The translations under genes and the position numbers were made by a program. DNA of 64,000 bases from Mauremys mutica (taxonomy: Eukaryota > Chordata > Testudines > Geoemydidae). Below are positions 32,411 to 42,375 of the stretch, in pieces. The notes under the pieces are model-generated. The model was not told the DNA's origin and searched no databases. It worked only from the letters and a program-made list of their open reading frames with translations. Every line of letters starts with the position of its first letter. Positions within the stretch are counted from its first letter, which is position 1. The stretch spans positions 38,324,399-38,388,398 of the forward strand of contig NC_059084.1 in NCBI RefSeq assembly GCF_020497125.1, in the 5' to 3' direction.

Positions 32411-32913
32411 AGAATGGTAAGTGTATCCAGCCCTCACACTCCTCCTCTAAATTCCCTCGCAAAACTCCCCCGACAGCCGCTCCTGTTTGCTAGCTCCTCT
32501 AGTCACTTAAGAGCAGGCTTTGTAAAGCCCCAGTCTTCCCGAGTAGCCCTGCCCCCTGGTTAATGGGTCAAAGCCTCATTAAGAAGTTCTCAGCCTTGCC
32601 TAGAAGGCTGCTAGGCTCAGCACACACACGGTCAGCACACAGCCCCCAAACAACCAGACCACACAGTGTATTTCAGTCAAGCAGCAAGCACACAACAAAC
32701 ACCAACAAACAACACACTTACCCCAAGGATCATGAATCGCTCCTCCTTTACCTGGAGAACTCCCTCAAATACTCCCCTGTTAGCCGTTCCTGGAAGGAGG
32801 GGAGGTGGCCATCACTACGTTCCATCATGGAGTTTTTAACTATGTCGAGTGGAAAGAAAATTTCCACCAGTTTTTTTACTACCATAAATTGTTTTTGATC
32901 CAGATAAATGTTT

Positions 32914-32933
32914 GAATAATAATAATAATAATA
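32914..32933 (+). repeat. (AAT)n microsatellite
   Basis: Six to seven AAT triplets. Confidence 0.9.
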
Positions 32934-34733
32934 CCAATCTCTGGTGCAGCATATGGGGACGTAAGCCTGGAAACCTGCCACCCCTGAAATGGTGCCACCA
33001 TATCGCCCCTGCAAACCAGCGACTCTATTGCTCTCTCATAGCCTGGAGGCAAACAGCAGTGATCTCTGGGCTCTTCACCAGGAACAGCTTCTTGGCTCTT
33101 ATGTGGGCCAAGCCTCCTCCACCTCCAGCAAAGCAACAGCACCGGGCTTACCGGGCCCCTGGGTGCAGGGAGTTTGGGCAACCACAGAGAAGCAGATTAA
33201 AAGCCCGGGTCAATGGGGACAGTCCTGACCCAGCTGGGGTGTTCCAGGGCACTAGGAGACGCACACATGTAGAACCAAGGCTGGTCGTGGGTCCGGGCCT
33301 GTCAAACGGTCTCTGAGAAGGGTCTCAGCATGTGGCACTGCAGGGCAGAAGCTGCTCGGCTGCTGCCAGCTCACAGAGCAGTTCAAAGGCAGGGAGCTGC
33401 AACAAGGAGTGTTCCTGAAACTGACTGCAACAGGGGCATGTCCCGAAGAGGCTAGTTCTCAGGCATGGTGTCCAGCCAGGTCCAGGTACCTCAGACAGCT
33501 CCGCTCCACACAGGTCCCCCTCCTCAGGGCATGAGGCAACTTATGGCCATAGGAAGTGGCTACCACCTACCGACAGGCAGAACTCCTGTGATGCCAAACA
33601 CAGCAGTGCTGACTCAGTCACTGGGAACATGTCAGGGCTTGGCCAGACCCAAGGGAGCTGGGCACTGGTGAGAATTGTGAAGCCTCAACACTTCAGAAGG
33701 GATTTCCCAAGGTGCCTAGTGGAGTTAGGCACCCAAATCCCTTGGAAATGGGAGTAGGGCACTGGAATTCATTTGACCCCTCTGAGGTTCAACCTATGCA
33801 TTTTGACTGGAAACAGACGGTTAGGGCTCCTCTGCCCTCCCTTGGTTCTTATCACACAGAAAGAGAGCAGAAGCCCAGAGTCCAAAGTTCAGGCAGTGAA
33901 ATGTTTATTGGGGTTAACAAGCCTGTATAACCATAGCCCTGTAACCATAGAGCTTTTCCTTCCCCCTCCCCCCTCCTTTTAGCAGGCTTCATTGTATCTG
34001 TATTTCACGCCCCTGGTCCCACCCCTTAAAACTTATGGTCATGTTCTGTTTTGGAGGGTCGTGAGTCTGGGGGCTTCGGTGCCACCTCTTTTGTATCCCA
34101 TGAGAGGGGTAAGGAGCAAGGTTCGTACTGGCCAAAGCCACCTTTTCTTTGGATTTGAGTGTTTCTTATTACCCCCCCACCACTATCTCCTCCCCACTAG
34201 TTGTTTGACCTTGACTTGGGAAAGGAGTTTTACATTTGTATATCAAACTCCCACCATATCCAACAGCACTTTTCTATTTCTTATCTTTTCTCATTATTCT
34301 AAAACCCCCCATTGGGCTAGTCAGAAGCAACACACAGTGTCTTGTTCTTTGTTCACATATGTTAGTAAGGATATAAAAATATCAAAAGTCAAATGGGCAA
34401 ACAAAACCCCAAATTATATCTCAGGCTCACAGACAGGCCTAAATACTATATTACCATCACTAACACAGACCCCTCACCATAAGGAATGCACTGGACTGAT
34501 GGGAAATCCTGGCTAAAAGTCTGAGAGCTGCTGCTCTTGTTGTAGCCGCTGTTGTTGCCACCAATGTTGCAATCACGCTGTTGTGTGTGATTTCGTTCCC
34601 AGTGGCTATACTTTATAACAGCGCACACCTGGCAGTAGGTAAGAAGTGAGGAAAGATGTGATTATGCTGTCTAGGGCCACTAGATGGCAGAGGAATGGGA
34701 TAGGTGTGAGGGTGCTGCCCAGTGGATAGCGAC
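32934..34733. other. Anonymous sequence, no gene
   Basis: Short frames only. The stretch at about 33885-34330 has the look of an old interspersed repeat, but I cannot assign it. Confidence 0.35.
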
Positions 34734-34745
34734 TGAAATGGAAGT

Positions 34746-34938
34746 TTCAGAGTAGCAGCCGTGTTAGTCTGTATCCGCAAAAAGAACAGGAGTACTTGTG
34801 GCACCTTAGAGACTAACACATTTATTTCAGCATGAGCTTTCGTGAGCTACAGCATCCGAAGAAGTGAGCTGTAGCTCACGAAAGCTCATGCTGAAATAAA
34901 TGTGTTAGTCTCTAAGGTGCCACAAGTACTCCTGTTCT
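34746..34938. mobile_element. Foldback (twin-inverted) Penelope-like 3' end insertion
   Basis: Two 3' ends of the Penelope-like family face each other. Left arm 34782-34852 and right arm 34869-34939 are perfect 71-bp reverse complements around a 16-bp loop. The whole is bounded by a perfect 12-bp duplication, TGAAATGGAAGT (34734-34745 and 34939-34950), so it arrived in a single insertion. The left copy extends about 36 bp further, to the element's terminus. Confidence 0.9.
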
Positions 34939-34950
34939 TGAAATGGAAGT

Positions 34951-36094
34951 GTAAGACAGGAGGAGTTATGTTGCCTGATGAGAAATGGAGGGAAGTGGAA
35001 AGGGAGGTGAAGCTGTAGAACAGTGTATGAGTGGTGAGGAAAAGGCCCTGAAGAGAAAAGGACCTCGATGCTAACTAATTAAGCTAGAAGAAGAAGAATC
35101 CACTTGAGGAGAGCAGACGGTTAAAAGAGAGTAATAGGCTGTCGTGCTGTGAAATCAACTCTAGATGGTGGCTGAGTGTGGCAGAAATGAGAGGCCAGAA
35201 ATAGTAAATAGCGACCAATGGATTTCAGTAGTCAATAAATGATCGGAAAAAAGGCAGTGATGTTATAAAGTGTTCACTAGTTGGCAGCATAGTGCAAGAA
35301 TGAAATATGGGATAGAATTCTCTGAAATGCCCACTGGATGGCAACATCTATGGACTTTTACTAAAGGGGCAGTGCAAGTACATTATAATAGCCCATCTCC
35401 TGGGACAGGTTTCTTCCAAAAAATGTAAGCTGGCGTTTAATCATCTAAAATATTTTCCCCATAGGCTCATTAGACTTAAAATAAGATGTAATTATACAAG
35501 GAGCATTGTCTGCAAATCCTATTATGCAAGCCCCATTGGGCATTGTTAGCCCCAAAGCTTTGGAGAAGCAAAATTAACCAAGTGGGAGAATGGCTGAAGT
35601 GGGACGATACTAAAAAGCATAAAGACCTCAGCAGTAGATGCCGGTCTCTTTACTGAGAAGATCCAATTTCTGTAGAATGATGAAAGACAAGAACCTCAGT
35701 GGAACCTGAGTCCTGTCCCCCAAACACTGAGAAACAGGAGTTCATCAACTCAAGCTTGAGCTGTCCTGTGGATAGAGGTAGGCATTCACTCCCAAACTGC
35801 TGTTACTTTGCATTTATATATCAGCAGCCAAACAGGGATATCAAAGTGCTTTAGCAGTGGAGCATTAGCAATTGAAGCTTCTCCTTCTGTGATTGCTAAA
35901 AGGTAACTAAGGGTAAAAACTCTAAACCAGTAGCAATAGACAGAATACTATAGCCTGTTGCTCAAAGGGAAAATTCCAGGAAACCAATATGAGGAAAATC
36001 CCTCTGACTTCCTCTGGAGAAATGAATGAACCCAGTCAGGGTCTGGAAATGAGACACAAATATTGACCAATGAAGGTAATTAATCATTGGAACA
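34951..36094. other. Anonymous sequence, no gene
   Basis: No frame with recognisable content; no repeat identified. Confidence 0.4.
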
Positions 36095-36285
36095 ATTTAT
36101 CAGAGGGTTGTGGTGGATTCTCCATCCTTGACAATTTTTAAATCAAGGTTGGATGGTTTTTCCAAAGGGTGTGCTGTAGTTCAAACAAGAATTAATTCAG
36201 GGAAGTCTCATGGTCTATGTTACACAGAGGTTCACACTGGATGACCACATGGGCCTTTCTGGCCTTCGAATCTATGAATAAAAAG
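36095..36285 (+). mobile_element. CR1-type 3' end, plus orientation
   Basis: GGAACAATTTATCAGAGGGT..., TTTTTAAATCAAGGTTGGATG and ...GGCCTTTCTGGCCTTCGAATCTATGAAT follow the CR1 3'-UTR pattern (compare 55560-56127). Confidence 0.6.
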
Positions 36286-36412
36286 GGAGAGATTCTAACT
36301 GGGGTATCAGACTGTCCGAAAGATCATGGCTGTGTGGAAAAACCATCTGACTGGACTTGGGTGGTGCCTGGGTTAAGTGGAACCTGCATGAACTGGCAAT
36401 GAAGGGTGATTA

Positions 36413-36525
36413 GAGAGACAAGGTGGGTGAGGTAATAGACCTCAGTGTGGATCGAAAGCTGGTCTCTCTCACCAACAGAAGCTGGTCCAATAAAACATAT
36501 CACCTCACCCACTTTGTCTCTCCAA
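36413..36525. repeat. Short foldback repeat
   Basis: AGACAAGGTGGGTGAGGT at the left is mirrored by ACCTCACCCACTTTGTCT at the right (one mismatch), with TCTCTCACCAACAGAAGCTGG between. Possibly a small non-autonomous element; the family was not identified. Confidence 0.55.
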
Positions 36526-36598
36526 TATCCTGGGATATGGCTTTCTTCTACACTGCGTACAATGAAAGGTTATTTTTAGGTAAGACATTATGCACATA

Positions 36599-36829
36599 CG
36601 GGGCCAGCTCCAGGGTTTTTGATGCCCCAAGCAGCAAAAAACAAAACAAAACAAAAGCCACGATCACGGCTCTACCGCTGCCACTTCAGTCTTCGGCGGC
36701 TGGTCCTTCTCTCCGAGAGGGAGTGAGGGACCTGCCACCGAATTGCTCCTGAAGAGCTGGACGTGCCACCCCTCTCCGTTGGCCACCCCAAGCACCTGCT
36801 TGCTGGGCCGGTGTCTGGAGCTGGCCCTG
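36599..36829. mobile_element. hAT-like MITE, family 1, copy 1
   Basis: 231 bp. Ends CGGGGCCAGCTCCAGG / CTGGAGCTGGCCCTG are inverted repeats. 8-bp flanks TGCACATA (36591-36598) and TGCATATA (36830-36837) differ at one base. No coding capacity. Related to the copy at 48622. Confidence 0.85.
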
Positions 36830-37282
36830 TGCATATAGAATATTATTGTTTTAACCCTCCTTCCCTCTGCTGGTTACATTTCTGTGGACCAATCAATCAC
36901 ACTTGTTTTTTTGAAGAAGCCTTCCTAAGTCGCTGTGAAATAAAAGTTATTAATTTTCTTAGCAATATAGTTTGAAATTTACAAATTGCCTTAATGGATT
37001 TAGGAGCCAACTCATCAGAAAGGATTTGGGTACCTAACTCTTTTAGAGTGCTATGAAAGTCTCAGCTTACATAGTCTACATCTTCATGTTACTGACAGTG
37101 AATACTCAGCACAATTTTAATAACCTTTCCAGCTTCCACAACTTAGAATCATAGAATCATAGAATATCAGGTTTGGAAGGGACCTCAGGAGGTCATCTAG
37201 TCCAACCCACTGCTCAAAGCAGGACCTATCTCCAACTAAATCATCCCAGCAAGGGCTTTGTCAAGACTGGCCTTAAAAACTT

Positions 37283-38535
37283 CTAAAGAAGGTCCCTAGG
37301 TAACCTATTCCAGTGCTTCACCACCCTCCTAGTGAAATAGTGTTTCCTAATATCCAAGCTAGACCATCCACACTGCAACATGAGACTGCTTGTTCTGTCA
37401 TCTGCCACCACTGAGAACAATCTAGATCCATCCTCTTTGGAACCCCCTTTCAGGTAGTTGAAAGCAGCTATCAAATCACCCCCTCATTCTTCTCTTCTGC
37501 AGATTAACAGTCCCAGTTCCCACAGCCTCTCCTCATAAGTCATGTACTCTAGCCCCCTAATCATTTTTGTTTCCCTCCGCTGGACTCTCTCCAATTTATC
37601 CACATCCTTCTTGTAGTGTGGGGCCCAAAACTGGACACAGTACTCCAGATGAGGCCTCACCAATGCCGAATAGAGGGGAGTGATCACGTTCCTCAATCTG
37701 CTGGCAATGCCCCTACTTATATTGCCCAAAATGCCATTAGTCTTCTAGGTAACATGGGCGCACTGTTGACTCATATCCAGCTTCACATCCACTGTAACCC
37801 CTAGGTCCTTTTCTGCAGAACTGGTGCCTAGCCATTCGGTCCCTAGTCTGTAGCAGTGCATGGGATTCTTCTGTCCTAAGTGCAGGACTCTGCACTTGTC
37901 CTTGTTGAACCCCATCAGATTTCTTTTGGCCCAATCCTCTAATTTGTCCAGGTCCCTCTGTATCCTATCCCTACCCTCCAGTGTATCTACCTCTCCTCCA
38001 AGTTTAGTGTCATCTGCAAACTTGCTGAGGGTGCAGTCCATACCATCCTCCAAATCATTAATGAAGATATTGAACAAAACCAGCCCCAGGACCAACCCTT
38101 GGGGCACTCTGCTTGATACCAGCTGCCAACTAGACATGGAGACATTGATCAGTACCCATTGAGTCTGATGATCTAGCCAGCTTTCTGTCCACTTTATAGT
38201 CCATTCATTCAGCCCATACTTCTTTAACTTGCTGGCAAGAATACTGTGGGAGACCGTATCAAAAGCTTTGCTAAAGTCAAGGAATAACACAAGGAATTTC
38301 CCCTCATCCACAGACCCATCGAAGTTATCTCCTCATAGAAGGCAGTTAGGTTAGTCAGGCATGACTTGCCCTTGGTGAATCCATGCTGACTGTTCCTGAT
38401 CACTTTCCTCTCCTCGAAGTGCTTCAAAAGTGTTTCCTTGAGGACCTGCTCCATGATTTTTCCAGGGACTGAGGTGAGGCTGACTGGCCTGTAGTTCCCC
38501 GGATCCTCCTTCTTCGCTTTTTTAAAGATGGGCAC
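37283..38535 (-). pseudogene. CR1 copy C reverse transcriptase, frameshifted
   Basis: Blocks in order on the minus strand: [14 protein letters not shown] (38500), [60 protein letters not shown] (catalytic FADD), then [19 protein letters not shown] and the C-terminal RVVKHWNRLPRD. They fall in at least four frames (38535-38224, 38311-37745, 37729-37484, 37474-37283), so the enzyme is dead although all motifs remain visible. Confidence 0.88.
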
Positions 38536-39014
38536 TACATTAGCCTTTTTCCAGTCATCCGGGACCTCCCGCTATTGCCATGAGTTTTCAAAGATAATGG
38601 CCAATGGCTCTGCAATCACATCTGCCAACTCCTTTAGAATCCTCGATGCAGTGCTTCTGGCCCCATGGACTTGTGCTTGTCCAGCTTTTCTAAATAGTTC
38701 AGAACCACTTCTTTCTCCACAGAGGGCTGCTTACCTCCTCCTCATACTGAGCTGCCCAGTGCAGTAGTCTGGGAGCTGACCCTGTTCATGAAGACAGAGG
38801 CAAAAAATCATTGAGTACATTAGCTTTTTCCACATCCTCTGTCATTAGGTTGCCTCCCTCATTCAGTAAGGGGCCCACACTTTCCTTGACTTTCTTCTTG
38901 TTGCTAACATATCTGAAGAAACCCTTCTTGTTACTCTTAACATCTCTTGCTAGCTGCAACTCCAAGTGTGATTTGGCCTTCCTGATTTCACTCCTGCATG
39001 CCTGAGCAATATTT

Positions 39015-39881
39015 TTATACTCCTCCCTGGTCATTTGTCCAAGCTTCCACTTCTTGTAAGCTTCTTTTTTTGTGTTTAAGATCAGCAAGGATTTCATTGT
39101 TAAGCCAAGCTGGTTGCCTGCCATATTTACTATTCTTTCTACACATTGGGATGGTTTGTTCCTGCAACCTCAATAAGGGTTCTTTAAAATGGAGCCAGCT
39201 CGCCTGGACTCCTTTCCCCCTCATGTTATTCTCCCAGTGGATCCTGCCTATTAGTTCCCTGATGGAGTCAAAGTCTGCGTTTCTGAAGTCCAGGGTCTGT
39301 ATTCTGCTGCTTTCCTTTCTTCCTTGTGTCAGGATCCTGAACTCGACCATCTCATGGTCACTGCCTCCCAGGTTCCCATTCACTTTTTCTTCCCCTACTA
39401 ATTCTTCCCGGTTTGTGAGCAGCAGGTCAAGAAGAGCTCTGCCCCTAGTTGGTTTCTCCAGCACTTGCACCAGGACATTTTCCTCTACGCTTTGCAAAAA
39501 CTTCCTGGATTGTCTGTGCACTGCTGTATTGCTCTCCCAGCAGATATCAGGGTGATTGAAGTCCCCCATGAGAACCAGGCCCTGCGATCTAGTAACTTCT
39601 GCTAGTTGCCTCATCCACCTCATCCCCTGGTCTGGTGGTCTATAGCAGACTCCCACCACGACCTCACCCTTGTTGCTCACACTTCTAAACTTAATCCAGA
39701 GACTCTCAGGTTTTTCTGCAGTTTCATACTGGAGCTCTGAGCAGTCATACTGCTCTCTTACATACAATGCAACTCCCCCACCTTTTCTGCCCTGCCTGTC
39801 CCTCCTGAACAGTTTATATCCATCCATGACAGTACTCCAGTCATGTGAGTTATCCCACCAAGTCTCTGTTATTCCAGTCAC
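39015..39881 (-). pseudogene. CR1 copy C endonuclease (APE-type) fragment
   Basis: Open for 288 codons: ITETWWDNSHDW, GGVALYV, GVCYRPPDQ, MGDFNHPDICW and GGSDHEMVEF are the standard CR1 apurinic-endonuclease motifs (catalytic D/N and the SDH triad). It lacks the N-terminal residues beyond 39881 and is separated from RT by shifts near 38786-39124. Confidence 0.85.
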
Positions 39882-39985
39882 ATCATAATTCCGTGACTGT
39901 GACAGGACTTCCAGTTCTCCCTGCTTGTTTCCCAGGCTTCTTGCATTTGTGTATAGGCACTGAAGATAACTAGCTGCTTATTCTG

Positions 39986-40649
39986 TGTAGAGGTGCGGAC
40001 TCACCTCTGAGGCACCTCCTGCTGGTTATCCTGGGAATTAGCTCAGTCCAGCCCAGAGCACCCTCTGCAGGCCAGTGCTCCGCCTTCCGGATACTGGCCC
40101 CCGTGTCCCTCCCAGGACCCTGGTGCCGCTTTAACTGGGTCTCCCCCTCCCAGGGGAACCCCCACCCACTATCCCCACCTTGCCTCCATCTCAGGCTACT
40201 GCCAGTCTTCATCAAGCCCCACACCCAGGGGCAGACTGCAGTGTCAGCCTACTCATCACTGGCAAGGGTGGGTTTGAACCTGCTGCCTTAGCCTACCCCT
40301 GGGCTGCCCTCTGCAACCCCCAGTACCTCTTGGCCTTCCACTAGGCCGCAGCCTGGGGCTTTCCAGGCTAGAGCTCTCTAGCTCCTCAGCCTTTCCCCAG
40401 CCCTGCTTCACTCAGGTACCTTGTGTCTAGCTCCCTACAGCCAGGCCCTTCTCCATCTACAGGCAGAGGGAGACTGTTTGCTCCTGGCTTCCCTGGCCTT
40501 TTTATACAGGCCAGCTGTGGCCTGATTAGGGTGTGGCCCAGCTACAGCCACTTCCCCAATCAGCCCAGCTTTTAGAGCTGCAGCTTTCAAGCCCTCCCAG
40601 GCCACTTTTTAAACCCCTCAGTGAAGGAACGGGTAACCACCCTGCTACA
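39986..40649 (-). mobile_element. Solo LTR, family TGTAGCAGGG, copy 3
   Basis: 664 bp with TG...CA ends and a perfect 5-bp target duplication TTCTG (39981-39985 and 40650-40654). It interrupts CR1 copy C. Sense strand is minus; a TATA-like TATAAAAAGG on that strand lies near 40500. Confidence 0.92.
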
Positions 40650-41145
40650 TTCTGCCTCCTCAATATGAGGCAGGAGTCCTCCCCTCTTGTGGTCTCCTGC
40701 TCATGCTTCCTCCTGGTATCCCACTTCCCCACTTACCTCAGGGCTTTGGTCTCCTTCCCCCAATGAACCTAGTTTAAAGCCCTCCTCATTAGGTTACATA
40801 ACTTACATAATGAAAAAGGTTTTCAACACTTATTAATATTTCCTACGGGTGGTATATGTGATTATATCTGTTGGGAATTTTTGATATTCTGGAATTGTGC
40901 AATTGTGCGAAAGTTCTGTAGAGGAACATTTATAGATTTATAGATTGGAAGGCCACAAAGAACCATTACATCCTCTAGCCTGGCCTCCAAGACTAGATGT
41001 GTAGGTTAATTATTATGGATTATACAAAAATATCAGGTTATTCTCAGTAATATTAGCTCACATTTGGATGATTTTGTCATGAGAAGAGATGAGATTACAA
41101 AACCAAATACTGGTATTTTTTCTCTTCTATGAGTTTTATTCTTCC

Positions 41146-41148
41146 TAG
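41146..41148 (+). other. Candidate 3' splice site upstream of the olfactory receptor
   Basis: A pyrimidine run (TTTTATTCTTCCTAG) ends 9 bp before the ATG. Olfactory receptor coding exons are usually preceded by an intron in the 5' UTR, and this is where one would end. Confidence 0.4.
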
Positions 41149-41157
41149 ATACACCCC

Positions 41158-42072
41158 ATGGCAAACACAGATTGGGGAAATCAAACGTCCATCACAGAAT
41201 TCATCCTCCTAGGATTTGGGGATATCCTTGAGCTGGAAATCTTCCTCTTCCTACTGTTTCTACTGATCTACATTGTGACTGTGTCTGGGAACGTCCTCAT
41301 CATTGTGCTAGCTATCACTGAGCGAAACCTTCACACCCCCATGTACTTCTTCCTGGGGAACTTGTCCTTCTTGGAGACCTGCTACACCTCGACCATCCTG
41401 CCCAGAGTTCTGGCCAGTCTTCTGACCGGGGACAAGACCATTTCCATCTGTGATTGTTTAACACAATGTTATTTTATTGGTTTCTTTGCAGGTGCAGAAT
41501 GCTATCTGCTAGCGGTGATGTCTTATGATCGGTTCTTGGCGATATGCAAACCTCTGCGTTATGCAGCCCTCATGAACGGCAGGTTCTGCCTGCAGCTAGC
41601 AGCAGGGTCTTGGATAAATGGATTTCTGGCCATGACCATAGTAATAGTTCTTATGTTACAATTAATTTTCTGTGGCCCCAATGAAATTGATCATTTCTAC
41701 TGTGAATCCACAGAAATACTTAATCTTTACTGTAGTGACACCAACCAGATAGATCTTGTCATTACCTTCCTGGCTGCTGTATTTACTCTGCCCCCATTTG
41801 TATTAACCGTGGCATCCTACGTATGTATCATCATCACCATCCTGAGAATCCCTTCCACCACCGGGAGGCAGAAAGCCTTTTCCACCTGCTCCTCTCACCT
41901 CACTGTAGTGACAATTTTCTATGGGGCCATAATGATTCTCTACATGCTACCAAAAACAAACTCACTGAGAGCCCTGAACAAAGTGTTCTCTGTCTTCTAC
42001 ACAGTTCTGACTCCTATGGCCAATCCCTTCATATACGGCCTGAGAAACACAGAGGTGAAGGACACTGTATAA
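41158..42072 (+). CDS. Olfactory receptor (class II, seven-transmembrane GPCR)
   Basis: An intact single-exon frame of 304 codons, typical for the family (about 305-320). It would detect odorants on sensory neurons and couple to a Golf-type G protein. Visible hallmarks: an N-glycosylation site NQT (residues 8-10); GNVLI in TM1; LHTPMYFFL at the end of intracellular loop 1; MSYDRFLAICKPLRY (the DRY-like motif, end of TM3); a Cys-rich second extracellular loop, CGPNEIDHFYCES...YCS; KAFSTCSSHL in TM6; and PMANPFIYGLRN in TM7. Wording in TM2 (NLSFLETCYTS) suggests an OR5/6/10/11-like group; no finer call is made. The C-terminal tail stops at VKDTV, a few residues shorter than usual, possibly a late nonsense change; the seven-helix core is complete. 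It stands alone: no other receptor is seen nearby, only CR1 on both sides. Confidence 0.95.
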   Translation: MANTDWGNQTSITEFILLGFGDILELEIFLFLLFLLIYIVTVSGNVLIIVLAITERNLHTPMYFFLGNLSFLETCYTSTILPRVLASLLTGDKTISICDCLTQCYFIGFFAGAECYLLAVMSYDRFLAICKPLRYAALMNGRFCLQLAAGSWINGFLAMTIVIVLMLQLIFCGPNEIDHFYCESTEILNLYCSDTNQIDLVITFLAAVFTLPPFVLTVASYVCIIITILRIPSTTGRQKAFSTCSSHLTVVTIFYGAIMILYMLPKTNSLRALNKVFSVFYTVLTPMANPFIYGLRNTEVKDTV

Positions 42073-42375
42073 AGAAAAAGTGGTGAGATGCACAGCTGAT
42101 TCATTGTTTTATTGAGATAGATCCTGTGTGGTCACTAGTGCTGGCTAGGTCTTTGGGAATGTGCTGCTGTCATATTTTAGGACCTGCAATGATCTGAAAT
42201 GGTAAGATCAGTGAATGCCAGATCTTTATTTTATAATACATGTTTTGAGTTAGGAAATTCCATACACCGTCATCATCAATTCCTGGGACTTTGAGGATGA
42301 TTTTCCTATAAAATAATAGCCGGTTATCGATGGTAGACCCGCCGATGACTAATGAGGCCAATCCAGGATTAACAG

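Larger units (their letters stand above)
26997..32790 (-). mobile_element. CR1 LINE copy B: 5' half, carrying two nested insertions
   Basis: Minus-strand CR1 running from the endonuclease (26997, matching 44680 of copy D) up through ORF1 to a 5' UTR near 32790. The RT half and 3' end are missing. An LTR (27082-27845) and a Penelope-like element (28457-31233) sit inside, each flanked by a duplicated piece of CR1. Stops and shifts break all frames. Confidence 0.8.
37143..40797 (-). mobile_element. CR1 LINE copy C, with nested solo LTR
   Basis: Begins at the CR1 3' terminus (AGAATCATAGAATCATAGAAT on the plus strand) and continues without large gaps through RT and endonuclease to 39980, then resumes after the LTR at 40650 up to about 40797. 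It is 5'-truncated there, so ORF1 is absent. Confidence 0.88.

Noticed and set aside
34782..34939. microRNA precursor
   Set aside because: A 71-bp perfect stem with a 12-bp target duplication is explained by a twin Penelope insertion; no reason to call a miRNA from sequence alone.
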